64,000 nucleotides of DNA from Planococcus salinarum (GTDB lineage: Bacteria > Bacillota > Bacilli > Bacillales_A > Planococcaceae), in contig NZ_VIFV01000010.1 in NCBI RefSeq assembly GCF_007004625.1, positions 40,830 through 104,829 on the forward strand. Reading direction: 5' to 3'. Position 1 is the stretch's first letter. Each line of letters opens with the position of its first letter. A program made the translations under genes and the position numbers. Positions 43,259 through 52,903 of this stretch are shown here, in pieces. A model generated the notes under the pieces. That model was not told the DNA's origin. It did not search any database and saw nothing but the letters and a program-made list of their open reading frames with translations.

Positions 43259-44569
43259 ATGTCAAAACCGACAGTAGCAATAGTCGGCCGACCGAACGTA
43301 GGCAAGTCTACGATTTTCAATCGTATAGTTGGAGAACGTGTTTCAATCGTGGAAGATATTCCAGGAGTAACGCGTGATCGCATTTACAGTTCTGCAGATT
43401 GGCTGACCCATGAATTTAATATTATCGATACAGGAGGCATCGACCTTCGTGATGAACCGTTTCTTGAACAGATACGGCAGCAGGCGGAAATCGCCATGGA
43501 CGAAGCCGATGTCATCATTTTCCTTGTAAACGGCCGTGACGGTGTTACCGTACAGGACGAACAAGTCGCAAGAATTCTTTTCCGTGCAAAAAAACCCGTT
43601 ATTTTGGCGGTCAATAAAATCGACAACCCGGATATGAAACCGATGATTTATGATTTCTATACCCTGGGTATGGGCGAGCCCTATCCGATTTCAGGTTCTC
43701 ACGGACTTGGGCTTGGGGATCTTTTGGATGAAGTTGCCAAAAATTTCCCGGCAGAGGACGATGGAGATTATCCGGACGATGTCATCAAATTCTCGTTGAT
43801 TGGACGGCCGAATGTCGGCAAATCGTCATTGGTCAATTCCTTCCTCGGTGAAGAGCGCGTCATTGTCAGCGAAGTGGCAGGAACAACCCGCGATGCAGTG
43901 GATACGCAGTATGAATATGAGGATCAGCCTTATGTCATCATTGATACTGCAGGTATGCGCAAAAAAGGGAAAGTCTATGAATCCACAGAAAAATACAGTG
44001 TTCTCCGTGCTTTGCGTGCCATTGAACGGTCTGATGTTGTTCTTGTTATTCTGAATGCCGAAGAAGGCATACAGGAGCAGGATAAAAAAATTGCCGGCTA
44101 TGCACACGAAGCAGGAAAAGCAGTTATCATCGTTGTGAACAAATGGGATGCCATCGAGAAAGATGAAAAAACCATGAATGTCTTTTCCCGCAAGATCAAG
44201 GAACATTTCCTGTTCCTGGATTATGCGCCGATCATGTTCGTTTCCGCGATAAGCGGCAAACGCGTCCACAGCATTCTTGAAACCATTAAGAAGGTCAATG
44301 AAAACCATTCACGCCGCATTCAGTCCAGCATTCTGAACGAAGTTATTGCTGACGCAGTGGCGATGAATCCGGCACCATCGGATAAAGGTCAAAGATTGCG
44401 TCTGTACTATGTGACGCAAGTGGCCGTTCAACCGCCGACTTTTGTCGTTTTCGTCAATGAGCCGGAATTGATGCATTTCAGTTATATAAGATTTCTTCAG
44501 AACAGGATACGGGAAAGTTTCGATTTCGAAGGCACACCCCTCCGTCTTATTACCCGTGCCCGCACTTAA
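43259..44569 (+). CDS. der: Der (EngA), double-GTPase ribosome assembly factor
   Basis: Essential GTPase for 50S assembly. The 436 residues have two tandem G domains with Walker motifs GRPNVGKS at 10-17 and again at 182-189, NKID and NKWD specificity motifs, DTGGID and DTAGMRKKG switch II sequences, and a C-terminal KH-like domain ending [17 protein letters not shown] precedes the ATG. It is followed by gpsA 24 bp later, a conserved pairing. Confidence 0.97.
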   Translation: MSKPTVAIVGRPNVGKSTIFNRIVGERVSIVEDIPGVTRDRIYSSADWLTHEFNIIDTGGIDLRDEPFLEQIRQQAEIAMDEADVIIFLVNGRDGVTVQDEQVARILFRAKKPVILAVNKIDNPDMKPMIYDFYTLGMGEPYPISGSHGLGLGDLLDEVAKNFPAEDDGDYPDDVIKFSLIGRPNVGKSSLVNSFLGEERVIVSEVAGTTRDAVDTQYEYEDQPYVIIDTAGMRKKGKVYESTEKYSVLRALRAIERSDVVLVILNAEEGIQEQDKKIAGYAHEAGKAVIIVVNKWDAIEKDEKTMNVFSRKIKEHFLFLDYAPIMFVSAISGKRVHSILETIKKVNENHSRRIQSSILNEVIADAVAMNPAPSDKGQRLRLYYVTQVAVQPPTFVVFVNEPELMHFSYIRFLQNRIRESFDFEGTPLRLITRART

Positions 44570-44593
44570 TAGGATAAAGGTGGTTGTTTAACT

Positions 44594-45613
44594 ATGGAGA
44601 AAATTACCGTTTACGGAGCCGGAAGCTGGGGAACGGCGTTAAGCTATGTGCTGGCGCAAAACGGCCACGACATCCTGTTGTGGTCACATCGCGCTGAACA
44701 GGCAGACGAAATCAACCAGCATTCGAATGAACGTTATTTGAAGGGCATCAAACTGCCGGAAAACCTGAAAGCCACCAGCAGCCTGGAAGAGGCCGTCCGC
44801 CATGCGAATGTCCATGTCCTGGCTGTGCCGACGAAAGCGATGAGGGAAGTAAGTTCGGAAATAGCGGAACTTATTGAAAAACCGTCTCTTTTTGTCCATG
44901 TCTCCAAAGGCATTGAACCGGATTCGCTGAAAAGAGTCAGTGAGCTGATCCGTGAGGAAATTCCGGAAAAATGGGTAGAGGATCTGGTGGTCTTATCGGG
45001 TCCGAGCCATGCAGAGGAAGTCGTATTGGAGCATCCAACGACCGTTACCGCTGCCTGTGAAAATACGCGCTCAGCTGAGCGTGTCCAGGATCTGTTCATG
45101 AACCAATATTTCCGTGTTTACACGAATACGGATGTGATTGGTGTGGAAATCGGCGGTGCATTGAAAAACATTATCGCTTTGGCAGTAGGGATCACCGATG
45201 GTCTTGGTCTGGGTGATAATGCCAAAGCGGCGATAATGACTCGCGGCCTGGCAGAAATAGCACGTCTTGGAGTTAAAATGGGAGCCACACCTTTGACATT
45301 CTCGGGCCTGACTGGAGTGGGCGACCTGATTGTCACATGCACCAGCCAGCATTCCCGGAATTGGCGTGCCGGCAATATGCTCGGAAAAGGCAAATCACTT
45401 GAAGAAGTGCTGGAAGAGATGGGCATGGTAGTCGAAGGAATCCGGACTACGAAAGCTGCGCATCAAATGGCAGAAGCTTATGATGTTCCGATGCCGATAA
45501 CAGAAGCGCTGTACAGCGTATTGTTTGAAAATGTTCCGACAGAAGAGGCTGTGGGACATCTGATGGGCCGCATGAAGAAAAACGAGATGGAAGATTTGAT
45601 AGATTTGCTGTAA
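44594..45613 (+). CDS. gpsA: NAD(P)-dependent glycerol-3-phosphate dehydrogenase
   Basis: Reduces dihydroxyacetone phosphate to sn-glycerol 3-phosphate, the backbone for phospholipids and a precursor for PlsC. The 339 residues start with the dinucleotide motif [15 protein letters not shown], contain the catalytic lysine region [14 protein letters not shown] and the substrate-binding [22 protein letters not shown] precedes the ATG. Ends at a terminator. Confidence 0.96.
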   Translation: MEKITVYGAGSWGTALSYVLAQNGHDILLWSHRAEQADEINQHSNERYLKGIKLPENLKATSSLEEAVRHANVHVLAVPTKAMREVSSEIAELIEKPSLFVHVSKGIEPDSLKRVSELIREEIPEKWVEDLVVLSGPSHAEEVVLEHPTTVTAACENTRSAERVQDLFMNQYFRVYTNTDVIGVEIGGALKNIIALAVGITDGLGLGDNAKAAIMTRGLAEIARLGVKMGATPLTFSGLTGVGDLIVTCTSQHSRNWRAGNMLGKGKSLEEVLEEMGMVVEGIRTTKAAHQMAEAYDVPMPITEALYSVLFENVPTEEAVGHLMGRMKKNEMEDLIDLL

Positions 45614-45625
45614 TGGCTGAAAACG

Positions 45626-45655
45626 GAAGTGGCGGAATATCGCCGCTTCTTTTTG
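45626..45655 (+). terminator. der-gpsA terminator
   Basis: GAAGTGGCG / CGCCGCTTC stem with one G-U pair, GAATAT loop and five T. Confidence 0.85.
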
Positions 45656-45784
45656 TTGTCTTTTCGGAAAACAGAAAGCCGGCAGCAGCTGCAAATTGTC
45701 TGTTCTCCGTCATATTCTGTACGGGCAATGGGGCTATTGATATGCTATACTATTGACTGAAACTGAACGAGAGGCGGCTGTTTT

Positions 45785-45988
45785 ATGACTTCGTTGGATA
45801 AAATGTGGGTATCATTTGCCGGCATTGCTTTTTTGATAATTTCAATGGGAATGATTTACTTTAGCAGATACAAATTGAATAATGGCATACTGAAATTCAT
45901 ATTTGCCCTGGTTGCTTATATTTTGCTGATACTTGGATTCATCATTATGGTTTTCACAGTCTTCAGCGGACCAACCGGCGGCGCGTGA
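45785..45988 (+). CDS. yphE: YphE-like DUF2768 membrane protein
   Basis: A 67-residue protein with two membrane spans (about 8-27 and 36-60: KFIFALVAYILLILGFIIMV), the same length as B. subtilis YphE and in the same place after gpsA. GAGGCGG precedes the ATG. Function unknown. A TATACT/TATTGA region 30 bp upstream may hold its promoter. It is followed 10 bp later by yphF. Confidence 0.85.
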   Translation: MTSLDKMWVSFAGIAFLIISMGMIYFSRYKLNNGILKFIFALVAYILLILGFIIMVFTVFSGPTGGA

Positions 45989-45998
45989 GGTGAAAAAC

Positions 45999-46709
45999 AT
46001 GAAGAAGACATTTTTTTTCTTACTGCTTGTTTCCGTTACAATGCTTCTGAGTGCTTGTATGTTTCCGGAAAGTGAACGTGCAGAAAATCAGCTGCCCTAC
46101 GAAGATCAATTGATTTCGGTTCAGAATGCAGTGAATCAGTACCGCAATGCAACCGGTGGTTTACTGCCGATCAAAACGCGGGATATGGATGTAGACCAGT
46201 TTATCAAGTATCCGGTTGATTTTGGCAAGATTGTTCCTGATTATACAGCTGAAGTCCCGACGAATGCCTTTGAAGCAGGTGGAATCTTCCAGTATGTCCT
46301 GATCGATGTTGAAGAGAATCCGACCGTGAAATTAGTGGATCTGCGCATCGCCGAGACAATCCGTTCTGTAAATATCCGCAAAAGCGCGAACGGTGGACAG
46401 GCGCCGATTGAAAAGATAATAGCGGACAATGTTTATAAATTCAATTACGCTGCAATGGGGTTCAATGAAGAGCCGACAGTCATCAGCCCTTACAGCGGAA
46501 GAAATCTTCCGCTCGTGGTAACGGGACGCGGAGATGTGTATGTCGATTATTCCATGGATCTGTTCACCGCTTTGCAGGAATACGAAGGGGAACTGGAAGA
46601 AGGGCAGGACATCCGTTTTCTTCTGTATGAAGACAACCCGGTTTTGCCGGCATATTCACTGCCTTACACCATTGATGAAAATCGGGAGCCGATATTCCTG
46701 AAAGAGTAG
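45999..46709 (+). CDS. yphF: YphF-like lipoprotein
   Basis: A 236-residue exported lipoprotein: basic start MKKT, hydrophobic signal, lipobox LLSAC with lipidated Cys20. The mature part shows EDQLISVQNAVNQYRNATGGLLPIKTRD, conserved in YphF proteins, but no catalytic motif. Start ATG 45999 follows GAGGTGA; the frame extends into yphE. In B. subtilis spoIVA comes next; here the next gene is hbs. Confidence 0.88.
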   Translation: MKKTFFFLLLVSVTMLLSACMFPESERAENQLPYEDQLISVQNAVNQYRNATGGLLPIKTRDMDVDQFIKYPVDFGKIVPDYTAEVPTNAFEAGGIFQYVLIDVEENPTVKLVDLRIAETIRSVNIRKSANGGQAPIEKIIADNVYKFNYAAMGFNEEPTVISPYSGRNLPLVVTGRGDVYVDYSMDLFTALQEYEGELEEGQDIRFLLYEDNPVLPAYSLPYTIDENREPIFLKE

Positions 46710-46884
46710 AAAATGTTGATTTAACGCGGGTTTTGATAGAAAACCATTCTTTTTAGAATATTTTGTCAGTATTTGGCGTGAAACTGCTGAAACCGCGGTA
46801 ATAGTGGTTGCTAAGCGTTTTTCGATGTGATACTCTTTTTACAGGATTGATGGTAAACATCCCCTTTGAGAGGAGGTGAATAGC

Positions 46885-47157
46885 ATGAACAAGACAGAAT
46901 TAGTTAACTCTGTTGCTGAAGCAGCTGAACTTTCCCGTAAAGATGCTGCAAAAGCAGTTGACGCTGCTTTTGAAGCAATTCAAGGCGCATTAACGCAAGG
47001 TGATAAAGTACAGTTGATCGGTTTCGGTAACTTCGAGGTACGCGAACGCGCTGCCCGTAAAGGACGCAACCCACAAACTGGTGCTGAGATCGAAATCGCT
47101 GCCAGCAAAGTCCCTGCATTTAAACCAGGTAAAGCGCTTAAAGACGCAGTGAAGTAA
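46885..47157 (+). CDS. hbs: HU family DNA-binding protein HBsu
   Basis: Small dimeric nucleoid protein that bends and compacts DNA. The 90 residues have the HU signature [21 protein letters not shown] and the DNA-intercalating arm proline in the RNPQTG loop. AGGAGGTG (46871-46878) lies 6 nt before ATG 46885; the in-frame GTG at 46876 is part of this ribosome site. Consistent with high expression, the ribosome site is near perfect. Confidence 0.97.
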   Translation: MNKTELVNSVAEAAELSRKDAAKAVDAAFEAIQGALTQGDKVQLIGFGNFEVRERAARKGRNPQTGAEIEIAASKVPAFKPGKALKDAVK

Positions 47158-47174
47158 GCCACAGTGCTGTACAT

Positions 47175-47220
47175 AGAATGGCTCCGCCGGAATGCAGATT
47201 CCGCCGGGGCCATTCTTTTT
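47175..47220 (+). terminator. hbs terminator
   Basis: AGAATGGCTCCGCCGGAAT / ATTCCGCCGGGGCCATTCT long stem with one mismatch and GCAG loop, then T run. Confidence 0.88.
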
Positions 47221-47601
47221 AATTGTCCGGCTGCCGGTGGCTGTTGGTTGGGACCATCTTTCAACCCGGAACCAGACTCCAACGGTGAATTCTTCGGACA
47301 CATACTGTCCTGTCAGTCCGGAAAAGAGCGCCACTTAGCCACGTCGCTGTTGAGGCTGGCGCCTTTCAGAGCATCAAAGGCACTTCCGCTTTTCGAGGCC
47401 CCAGTTTTGCGAAACACGGTCTCTTATGCTAAGATTCTTATGCCAAGAAGGTTAAGTGGACAAAGTGTCTGTCTTTATTGCAGTGGATGAAATCGCAATC
47501 CCTGGCATGACGAAAATTTGAAATTTGAATCAGATGATTATGAAGCGTGAACTACATAAAAATGGATCTATACGAAATTGTCTTTTACAGGAGGAACCAA
47601 T
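47221..47601. other. unexplained intergenic region between hbs and folE
   Basis: About 380 bp without a supported gene. A GTCCGG...GGAC-type imperfect inverted repeat is present (TTCGGACACATACTGTCC / CAGTCCGGAA around 47290-47325). A stretch CGCTTTTCGAGGCCCCAGTTTTGCGAAACACGG (split as 47386-47405 and onward) faintly resembles the family 1 repeat. The 108-codon frame crossing it has no ribosome site and begins before the terminator. The 3' end should contain the folE promoter, but no clear hexamers were found. Confidence 0.4.
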
Positions 47602-48186
47602 GTGACCGATACTGAAATGCAGAATGTTGATCTGGAAAAAATAGAAAAGGCGGTTTCGATGATTTTGGAAGCGGTCGGCGAAGACGTTTCACGCGAAGGC
47701 CTGCTTGACACGCCGAAGCGGGTGGCGAAAATGTACGCAGAAGTGTTTTCCGGACTGAAAGAAGATCCGAAGGAATATTTCAAAACTGTTTTTCATGAAG
47801 ACCACGAGGAATTGGTTCTGGTAAAAGATATTCCGTTCTACTCCATGTGCGAACATCACCTCGTACCGTTCTTCGGAAAAGCGCACATTGCCTATATTCC
47901 CCGGGATGGTGTTGTTACAGGATTAAGCAAATTGGCGCGTGCAGTCGACACAGTCGCAAGACGGCCGCAGCTGCAGGAGAGAATTACTTCCACAATTGCT
48001 GATTCCATGATGGACACATTGGATCCGCACGGCGTTTTTGTGATGGTCGAAGCGGAACATATGTGCATGACGATGAGAGGCATCAAGAAACCCGGCGCAA
48101 CAACGATTACGGCCGTTGCACGCGGCGTTCTTGAAACGGATGCGATTAAGCGTTCAGAAGTGATAACTTATATCAATAAAAATTAG
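47602..48186 (+). CDS. folE: GTP cyclohydrolase I (GTG start)
   Basis: First enzyme of folate synthesis, converting GTP to dihydroneopterin triphosphate. The 194 residues contain the zinc ligands Cys83 and His86 ([10 protein letters not shown]) and Cys155 (EHMCMTMRG), and [21 protein letters not shown]. The initiator GTG 47602 has AGGAGG 7 nt upstream; the frame extends to 47578 without homology. Same order folE(mtrA)-mtrB-hepS-menG-hepT-ndk as B. subtilis. Confidence 0.97.
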   Translation: MTDTEMQNVDLEKIEKAVSMILEAVGEDVSREGLLDTPKRVAKMYAEVFSGLKEDPKEYFKTVFHEDHEELVLVKDIPFYSMCEHHLVPFFGKAHIAYIPRDGVVTGLSKLARAVDTVARRPQLQERITSTIADSMMDTLDPHGVFVMVEAEHMCMTMRGIKKPGATTITAVARGVLETDAIKRSEVITYINKN

Positions 48187-48208
48187 AAACAGGAAAGCAG
48201 GCGGAATT

Positions 48209-48430
48209 ATGGCTCAGACAGAATACATTGTGATTCGGGCTCAGGAAGATGGCGTCAATGTCATCGGTTTGACCCGGGGAAATGACACGAAATTTCATCA
48301 TACAGAAAAACTGGATAAAGGCGAAGTGATGATTGCCCAATTTACCGAGCATACATCAGCGATGAAAATACGCGGCAAAGCGGAGATCCATTCTGCCCAT
48401 GGAGTGGTCGAAAGTGAAGCCAAGAAATAG
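48209..48430 (+). CDS. mtrB: TRAP, trp RNA-binding attenuation protein
   Basis: Forms an 11-subunit ring that, with tryptophan bound, wraps (G/U)AG repeats in trp leader RNA. The 73 residues preserve [28 protein letters not shown] and [18 protein letters not shown], including the Lys/Arg RNA-binding pairs and tryptophan-pocket Thr/His. GCAGGCGG precedes the ATG. The trp operon that follows aroH in B. subtilis is not in this window, so its targets lie elsewhere. Confidence 0.96.
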   Translation: MAQTEYIVIRAQEDGVNVIGLTRGNDTKFHHTEKLDKGEVMIAQFTEHTSAMKIRGKAEIHSAHGVVESEAKK

Positions 48431-48518
48431 GACCTAATTGATGAAGCGGGGCCCGGTGCTGTGTTATACTTATGTAGAACTTATGTAGAATTTCTAAATA
48501 ACGAATGGAGCACGCGGT

Positions 48519-49295
48519 ATGAATGACATACAAATACATTCGAAAATCACATTAATGGAAATCGACGTCCTGCAGGCTTTGTATCAGCGGACACTCGAAA
48601 AATATACAGCCGGCCCTTCAATTGATCGGGCACGATTGTTCTTTTTGCTACTGCCTTTTTTTGACGGAAAGCAATGGTCTGAGGATGTGGAAGATTCCGC
48701 AAAAACAGTGGCAATCGTTTACGCTGCACTTCAAGCCCATGATCAGGTTAAAGAGGAGTCCCCGATAAGCAAAAGCCAGCAATTGACAGTGTTGGCCGGG
48801 GATTTTTACAGCGGCATCTACTACCAGATGCTGAGCAACACGAATAATATTAAGCTGATCCAGTTACTGGCCAGCGGCATTATTGGTGTGAGCGAGAAAA
48901 AAGCGACACTTTTTGAGAAGACAGCTATGTCAGCTAATGATGTGGAATCGGCGGCAGAAGTTATCGAAACGCGATTATTGACTATTTTCTATGATCATTA
49001 CGGTTACTCCCATTACAAGGGAATTGCTGTTCCTGCTATGAAGTATGTTTATTACTCGAACCAGCTGGATTATTTGCGTGATGGGGTGGAGACCAATATT
49101 CTGCGTAAGCTGAATATGGCTTTGCCGTTCCCGCTGTACTCAGAACGCTGGATTCTTGATAAATTGGATTCGCTCCACATTGAGCTGACTAAAGCTTTGG
49201 ATATACACCCTATGGATTACCGCCTTAAAAATTTTATGCTTCATCAAATCACTCCGCATCAGCATTTAGCTGAACAGCTTACCCGAGAAGGATGA
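48519..49295 (+). CDS. hepS: Heptaprenyl diphosphate synthase component I
   Basis: Small subunit of the heterodimeric synthase making the C35 side chain of menaquinone; the catalytic subunit is hepT two genes on. The 258 residues match HepS ([21 protein letters not shown] region read as [15 protein letters not shown]) and lack DDxxD motifs, as expected for the regulatory subunit. GGAG lies 8 nt before the ATG. Overlaps menG by 4 bp. Confidence 0.92.
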   Translation: MNDIQIHSKITLMEIDVLQALYQRTLEKYTAGPSIDRARLFFLLLPFFDGKQWSEDVEDSAKTVAIVYAALQAHDQVKEESPISKSQQLTVLAGDFYSGIYYQMLSNTNNIKLIQLLASGIIGVSEKKATLFEKTAMSANDVESAAEVIETRLLTIFYDHYGYSHYKGIAVPAMKYVYYSNQLDYLRDGVETNILRKLNMALPFPLYSERWILDKLDSLHIELTKALDIHPMDYRLKNFMLHQITPHQHLAEQLTREG

Positions 49296-50005
49296 CCGAG
49301 ATGCCAAAAACCAAAGAACAGCGAGTACACGAGGTATTCGAAAAAATATCAACAAACTATGACCAGATGAATTCAGTCATCAGTTTCCAGCAGCACAGTA
49401 AATGGCGCAGGGACACCATGCACAAGATGCAGGTCGCACCAGGTGCCTCGGCAATTGATGTGTGTTGCGGCACGGCGGACTGGACGATTGCTCTGGCTGA
49501 AGCGGCAGGCAAGGATGGTCGGGTTGTCGGCCTTGATTTCAGCCAGAATATGTTGAATGTAGGCATAGACAAAACAAATCACCTTCCTCAGGTGGAACTG
49601 GTGCAAGGCAATGCGATGTCGTTGCCATACCCGGACAATACGTTTGATTTTGCGACAATCGGTTTCGGCTTGCGCAATGTACCTGATTACAAACAGGTTC
49701 TTTCCGAGATGCACCGTGTGCTTAAACCCGGAGGCATGATTGCGTGTCTGGAAACATCCCAGCCGGAAAGCTTCCTGTTCAAACCGTTCTTCCGTTTTTA
49801 TTTCCGGTTCATCATGCCGGTTTTCGGTAAACTGTTCGCAAAAAGCTATAAGGAATACTCCTGGCTCCAGGAGTCTGCAAAAGAATTTCCTGGGATGAAG
49901 CAGCTGGCCAGGCTGTTTTCTGATGTCGGGTTTGAAAAGGTTAAATACAAGCCTTATACAGGTGGAGCGGCAGCGCTTCATATGGGCATCAAAAAAGTAA
50001 AGTAG
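49292..50005 (+). CDS. menG: Demethylmenaquinone methyltransferase
   Basis: SAM-dependent last step of menaquinone synthesis. The 237 residues carry the UbiE/MenG signatures [20 protein letters not shown] motif [14 protein letters not shown] and [20 protein letters not shown]. The ATG overlaps the hepS stop; a second ATG at 49301 is possible. Sits between the two subunits of the prenyl synthase, giving a menaquinone-tail and ring-methylation operon. Confidence 0.96.
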   Translation: MTEMPKTKEQRVHEVFEKISTNYDQMNSVISFQQHSKWRRDTMHKMQVAPGASAIDVCCGTADWTIALAEAAGKDGRVVGLDFSQNMLNVGIDKTNHLPQVELVQGNAMSLPYPDNTFDFATIGFGLRNVPDYKQVLSEMHRVLKPGGMIACLETSQPESFLFKPFFRFYFRFIMPVFGKLFAKSYKEYSWLQESAKEFPGMKQLARLFSDVGFEKVKYKPYTGGAAALHMGIKKVK

Positions 50006-50022
50006 CGGGAGAAGGTTTTTAA

Positions 50023-50997
50023 GTGGAAAAGGTGAAATTGAAACTGCTCTATTCCGACATTAGACCGGAATTGGAAATGATTGAAAAAGAATTGGAAGTC
50101 GCAGTGGATTCCAATTCCCTCCTCCTTAATGAAGCTTCCCTACACTTATTGCAGGCCGGAGGAAAGAGAATCCGGCCTGTTTTTGTTTTGCTTGCAGGAA
50201 AATTCGGCGATTATAATGTCGATGTTATGAAGCAGGTGGCAGTTCCGCTTGAGTTGATCCATATGGCTTCCCTTGTCCATGACGACGTCATTGACGACTC
50301 CGAGATGAGACGGGGACAGGCTACTGTGAAAGCGCAATGGAACAATAGTGTAGCGATGTATACCGGAGATTTCATACTGGCACGCGCTTTGGAATATATC
50401 ACCGTTATAGAAGATCCGAAAATCCACGACATTCTTTCCAGAACAATGATTGAAGTTTGCCGCGGGGAAATTATCCAAATCGAGGATAAGTTCAAATTGG
50501 ACCAGACGGTGCGGGATTACCTTCGCCGCATCAAACGCAAAACAGCTTTACTTATTTCTTCAAGCTGTGAACTCGGCGCGACCGTTTCAGGAACGGACGC
50601 TGAAACGGCTGCACGCTTGCGCAGATTCGGCTATTTTATCGGAATGGCATTCCAGATAACAGATGATATCCTGGATTTCACTTCTTCGGATGAAGAACTT
50701 GGCAAACCCGCCGGCAGCGACTTTATTCAGGGGAACATCACTTTGCCCGTCCTTTTTGCCCGCAGGGATCCTGAAATCTACAGCAGATTAAAGAATGCGC
50801 TAGGCAAAGACATGACTGACACCGAGCGGATGGAGATCGTCAAAATGATTCGCAGCAGCCCGGCTTTGCAGGAAGCGAAAGCTCTCAGCGATCGCTATCT
50901 GGACAAAGCGTTAAAAGAGCTTTCCTATCTGCCGAAAGGCCAGGCCAATAAAACGATGCGTAAGATTGCAATGTTTATCGGCAAACGAAAGTTTTAA
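50023..50997 (+). CDS. hepT: Heptaprenyl diphosphate synthase component II (GTG start)
   Basis: Catalytic trans-prenyltransferase subunit of 324 residues. Aspartate-rich motifs are HDDVIDDSEMRRG (first DDxxD at 87-91) and QITDDILDFTSS, with GGKRIRPVFVLLAG before them. Works with HepS. The initiator is GTG 50023, with GGGAGAAGG upstream and no suitable ATG. Confidence 0.96.
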   Translation: MEKVKLKLLYSDIRPELEMIEKELEVAVDSNSLLLNEASLHLLQAGGKRIRPVFVLLAGKFGDYNVDVMKQVAVPLELIHMASLVHDDVIDDSEMRRGQATVKAQWNNSVAMYTGDFILARALEYITVIEDPKIHDILSRTMIEVCRGEIIQIEDKFKLDQTVRDYLRRIKRKTALLISSSCELGATVSGTDAETAARLRRFGYFIGMAFQITDDILDFTSSDEELGKPAGSDFIQGNITLPVLFARRDPEIYSRLKNALGKDMTDTERMEIVKMIRSSPALQEAKALSDRYLDKALKELSYLPKGQANKTMRKIAMFIGKRKF

Positions 50998-51005
50998 CCA
51001 GGGAG

Positions 51006-51033
51006 TTGACAAACCGCTCCATAATGATAGTAT
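51006..51033 (+). promoter_or_regulatory. ndk promoter
   Basis: Consensus -35 TTGACA (51006-51011), 16-nt spacer and -10 TAGTAT (51028-51033), immediately after the hepT stop codon. Confidence 0.65.
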
Positions 51034-51085
51034 TTTTTAAGGTGGGCAACTTATGCCCGAGCTTTTAATAGAGGAGTGTTCATTA

Positions 51086-51532
51086 ATGGAAAAAACATTT
51101 TTAATGGTTAAACCCGATGGTGTACAACGCAATGTAATCGGAGAAATCGTTGCCCGTTTCGAGAAAAAAGGCTACAATCTTGCAGGTGCTAAATTGATGC
51201 AGATTTCAACTGAATTGGCAGAAGAGCATTACGGCGAGCACAAAGAGCGTCCGTTCTTCGGCGAATTGGTTGAATTCATCACTTCTGGCCCTGTATTCGC
51301 AATGGTTTGGGAAGGCGAAAACGTTATTTTGACTGCACGTCAAATGATGGGCGCTACAAACCCTAAAGATGCAGCTCCAGGAACGATCCGCGGCGACTTC
51401 GCAGTCACTGTCGGCAAAAACATGATCCACGGATCAGATTCTGCTGAGAGCGCAGAGCGTGAAATCGGCTTGTTCTTCAAAGAAGAAGAATTGGTATCTT
51501 ACGAAAAAACAATGAGCAGCTGGGTTAACTAA
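51086..51532 (+). CDS. ndk: Nucleoside diphosphate kinase
   Basis: Transfers gamma-phosphate between nucleoside triphosphates and diphosphates through phosphohistidine. The 148 residues include [15 protein letters not shown] and the active-site [17 protein letters not shown] with His115. GAGGAG lies 9 nt before ATG 51086; the frame extends to 51053 without homology. In B. subtilis cheR separates ndk from the aro genes; here a terminator and aroC follow directly. Confidence 0.97.
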   Translation: MEKTFLMVKPDGVQRNVIGEIVARFEKKGYNLAGAKLMQISTELAEEHYGEHKERPFFGELVEFITSGPVFAMVWEGENVILTARQMMGATNPKDAAPGTIRGDFAVTVGKNMIHGSDSAESAEREIGLFFKEEELVSYEKTMSSWVN

Positions 51533-51542
51533 TCCGGTTATG

Positions 51543-51572
51543 AAGAGGCAGCCTAAGGGCTGCCTCTTTTTT
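51543..51572 (+). terminator. ndk terminator
   Basis: AAGAGGCAGCC / GGCTGCCTCTT perfect stem with TAAG loop and T run. Confidence 0.93.
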
Positions 51573-51726
51573 GATTCCTTTAATTTCCATTTCGCCGATT
51601 CTGGCTGTCTCATACATAAAGTGTTGCTCCAGTTCACTTTCTTGGAACTTTCGTATAGAATTGATGAAATATTATATGTTATAGTGATACATAAATACTT
51701 TAGTGCGTTGAAGGGGGAAAGCGTTT

Positions 51727-52899
51727 ATGCGTTATTTGACAGCAGGAGAATCACACGGACCGCAATTGACAGCTATTATTGAGGGATTGCCGGCACAGAT
51801 GCCATTAACAGCCGAAATGATCAACAAAGAATTAAAAAGAAGGCAAGGCGGTCATGGCCGGGGAAGAAGAATGCAGATTGAGACTGATACGGTGGAAATC
51901 GTTTCGGGTGTAAGACACGGCAAAACCCTCGGTTCACCGGTTACGCTGGTCGTAAAGAATGATGACTGGAAACACTGGACAAACATCATGGGCATTGAGC
52001 CGATTGAAGAAACGGACGAAGTGAAACGCCAAATTTCCAGACCGCGTCCGGGGCACGCCGATTTGAACGGTGGATTGAAATATGGCCATCGCGATCTTCG
52101 CAATGTGCTTGAACGTTCTTCCGCCAGAGAAACAACGGTACGTGTGGCTGTAGGTGCTGTAGCGAAGCAGCTCCTTTCCCAGTTGGGAATCCAAATGGTG
52201 TCGCATGTCACTGAAATCGGCGGCATCAAAGTGGATCCTGAAACCTATACCGGAAAATCGGTTGAAGAAATAAGGGAAGCTGTTGAAAAGGATGCGGTTT
52301 ATTGCGCAGATCCTTCCATTACGCAGCAAATGACCGATCTGATTGACGAAACGAAAAAAAATGGGGATTCCATCGGTGGCACTGTCGAAGTGATTGTCGA
52401 AGGAATGCCACCGGGTATCGGCAGTTATGTCCATTACGATCGGAAACTGGATGCCAAAATTGCGGCTTCCGTAATGAGCATCAATGCGTTTAAAGGGGTC
52501 GAATTCGGCATCGGTTTTGAAATGGCCCGCAGACCCGGCAGTGAAGTCCACGATGAAATTCTGTGGTCGGAGTCGCAAGGTTATACGCGGAAAACTAACA
52601 ATCTTGGCGGTTTTGAAGGCGGAATGACAACCGGTATGCCGATTGTGGTGCGCGGCGTCATGAAACCGATTCCGACATTGTATAAACCTCTTCAAAGTGT
52701 CGACATTGAAACGAAAGAACCCTTCCAGGCGAGCATCGAACGTTCAGACAGCTGTGCGGTGCCTGCCGCTTCGATTGTGGCGGAACACGTTGTCGCCTGG
52801 GAAGTTGCCAATGCGCTGCTCGAGCAATTCGATGCGGATCAAATGCCAAGGCTGCAGGACAACATCGCGAACTACCTGAGCTATACGAAGGAGTTCTGA
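51727..52899 (+). CDS. aroC: Chorismate synthase
   Basis: Last shared step to aromatic amino acids, converting EPSP to chorismate with reduced FMN. The 390 residues (called AroF in B. subtilis) have [42 protein letters not shown] as separate conserved blocks, and C-terminal [22 protein letters not shown] precedes the ATG. First gene of aroC-aroB-aroH-tyrA-aroA. Confidence 0.97.
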   Translation: MRYLTAGESHGPQLTAIIEGLPAQMPLTAEMINKELKRRQGGHGRGRRMQIETDTVEIVSGVRHGKTLGSPVTLVVKNDDWKHWTNIMGIEPIEETDEVKRQISRPRPGHADLNGGLKYGHRDLRNVLERSSARETTVRVAVGAVAKQLLSQLGIQMVSHVTEIGGIKVDPETYTGKSVEEIREAVEKDAVYCADPSITQQMTDLIDETKKNGDSIGGTVEVIVEGMPPGIGSYVHYDRKLDAKIAASVMSINAFKGVEFGIGFEMARRPGSEVHDEILWSESQGYTRKTNNLGGFEGGMTTGMPIVVRGVMKPIPTLYKPLQSVDIETKEPFQASIERSDSCAVPAASIVAEHVVAWEVANALLEQFDADQMPRLQDNIANYLSYTKEF

Positions 52900-52903
52900 T
52901 CCT

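Noticed and set aside
47164..47490. 108-codon frame after hbs
   Set aside because: It starts inside the hbs terminator region, has no ribosome site, and its sequence is not protein-like.
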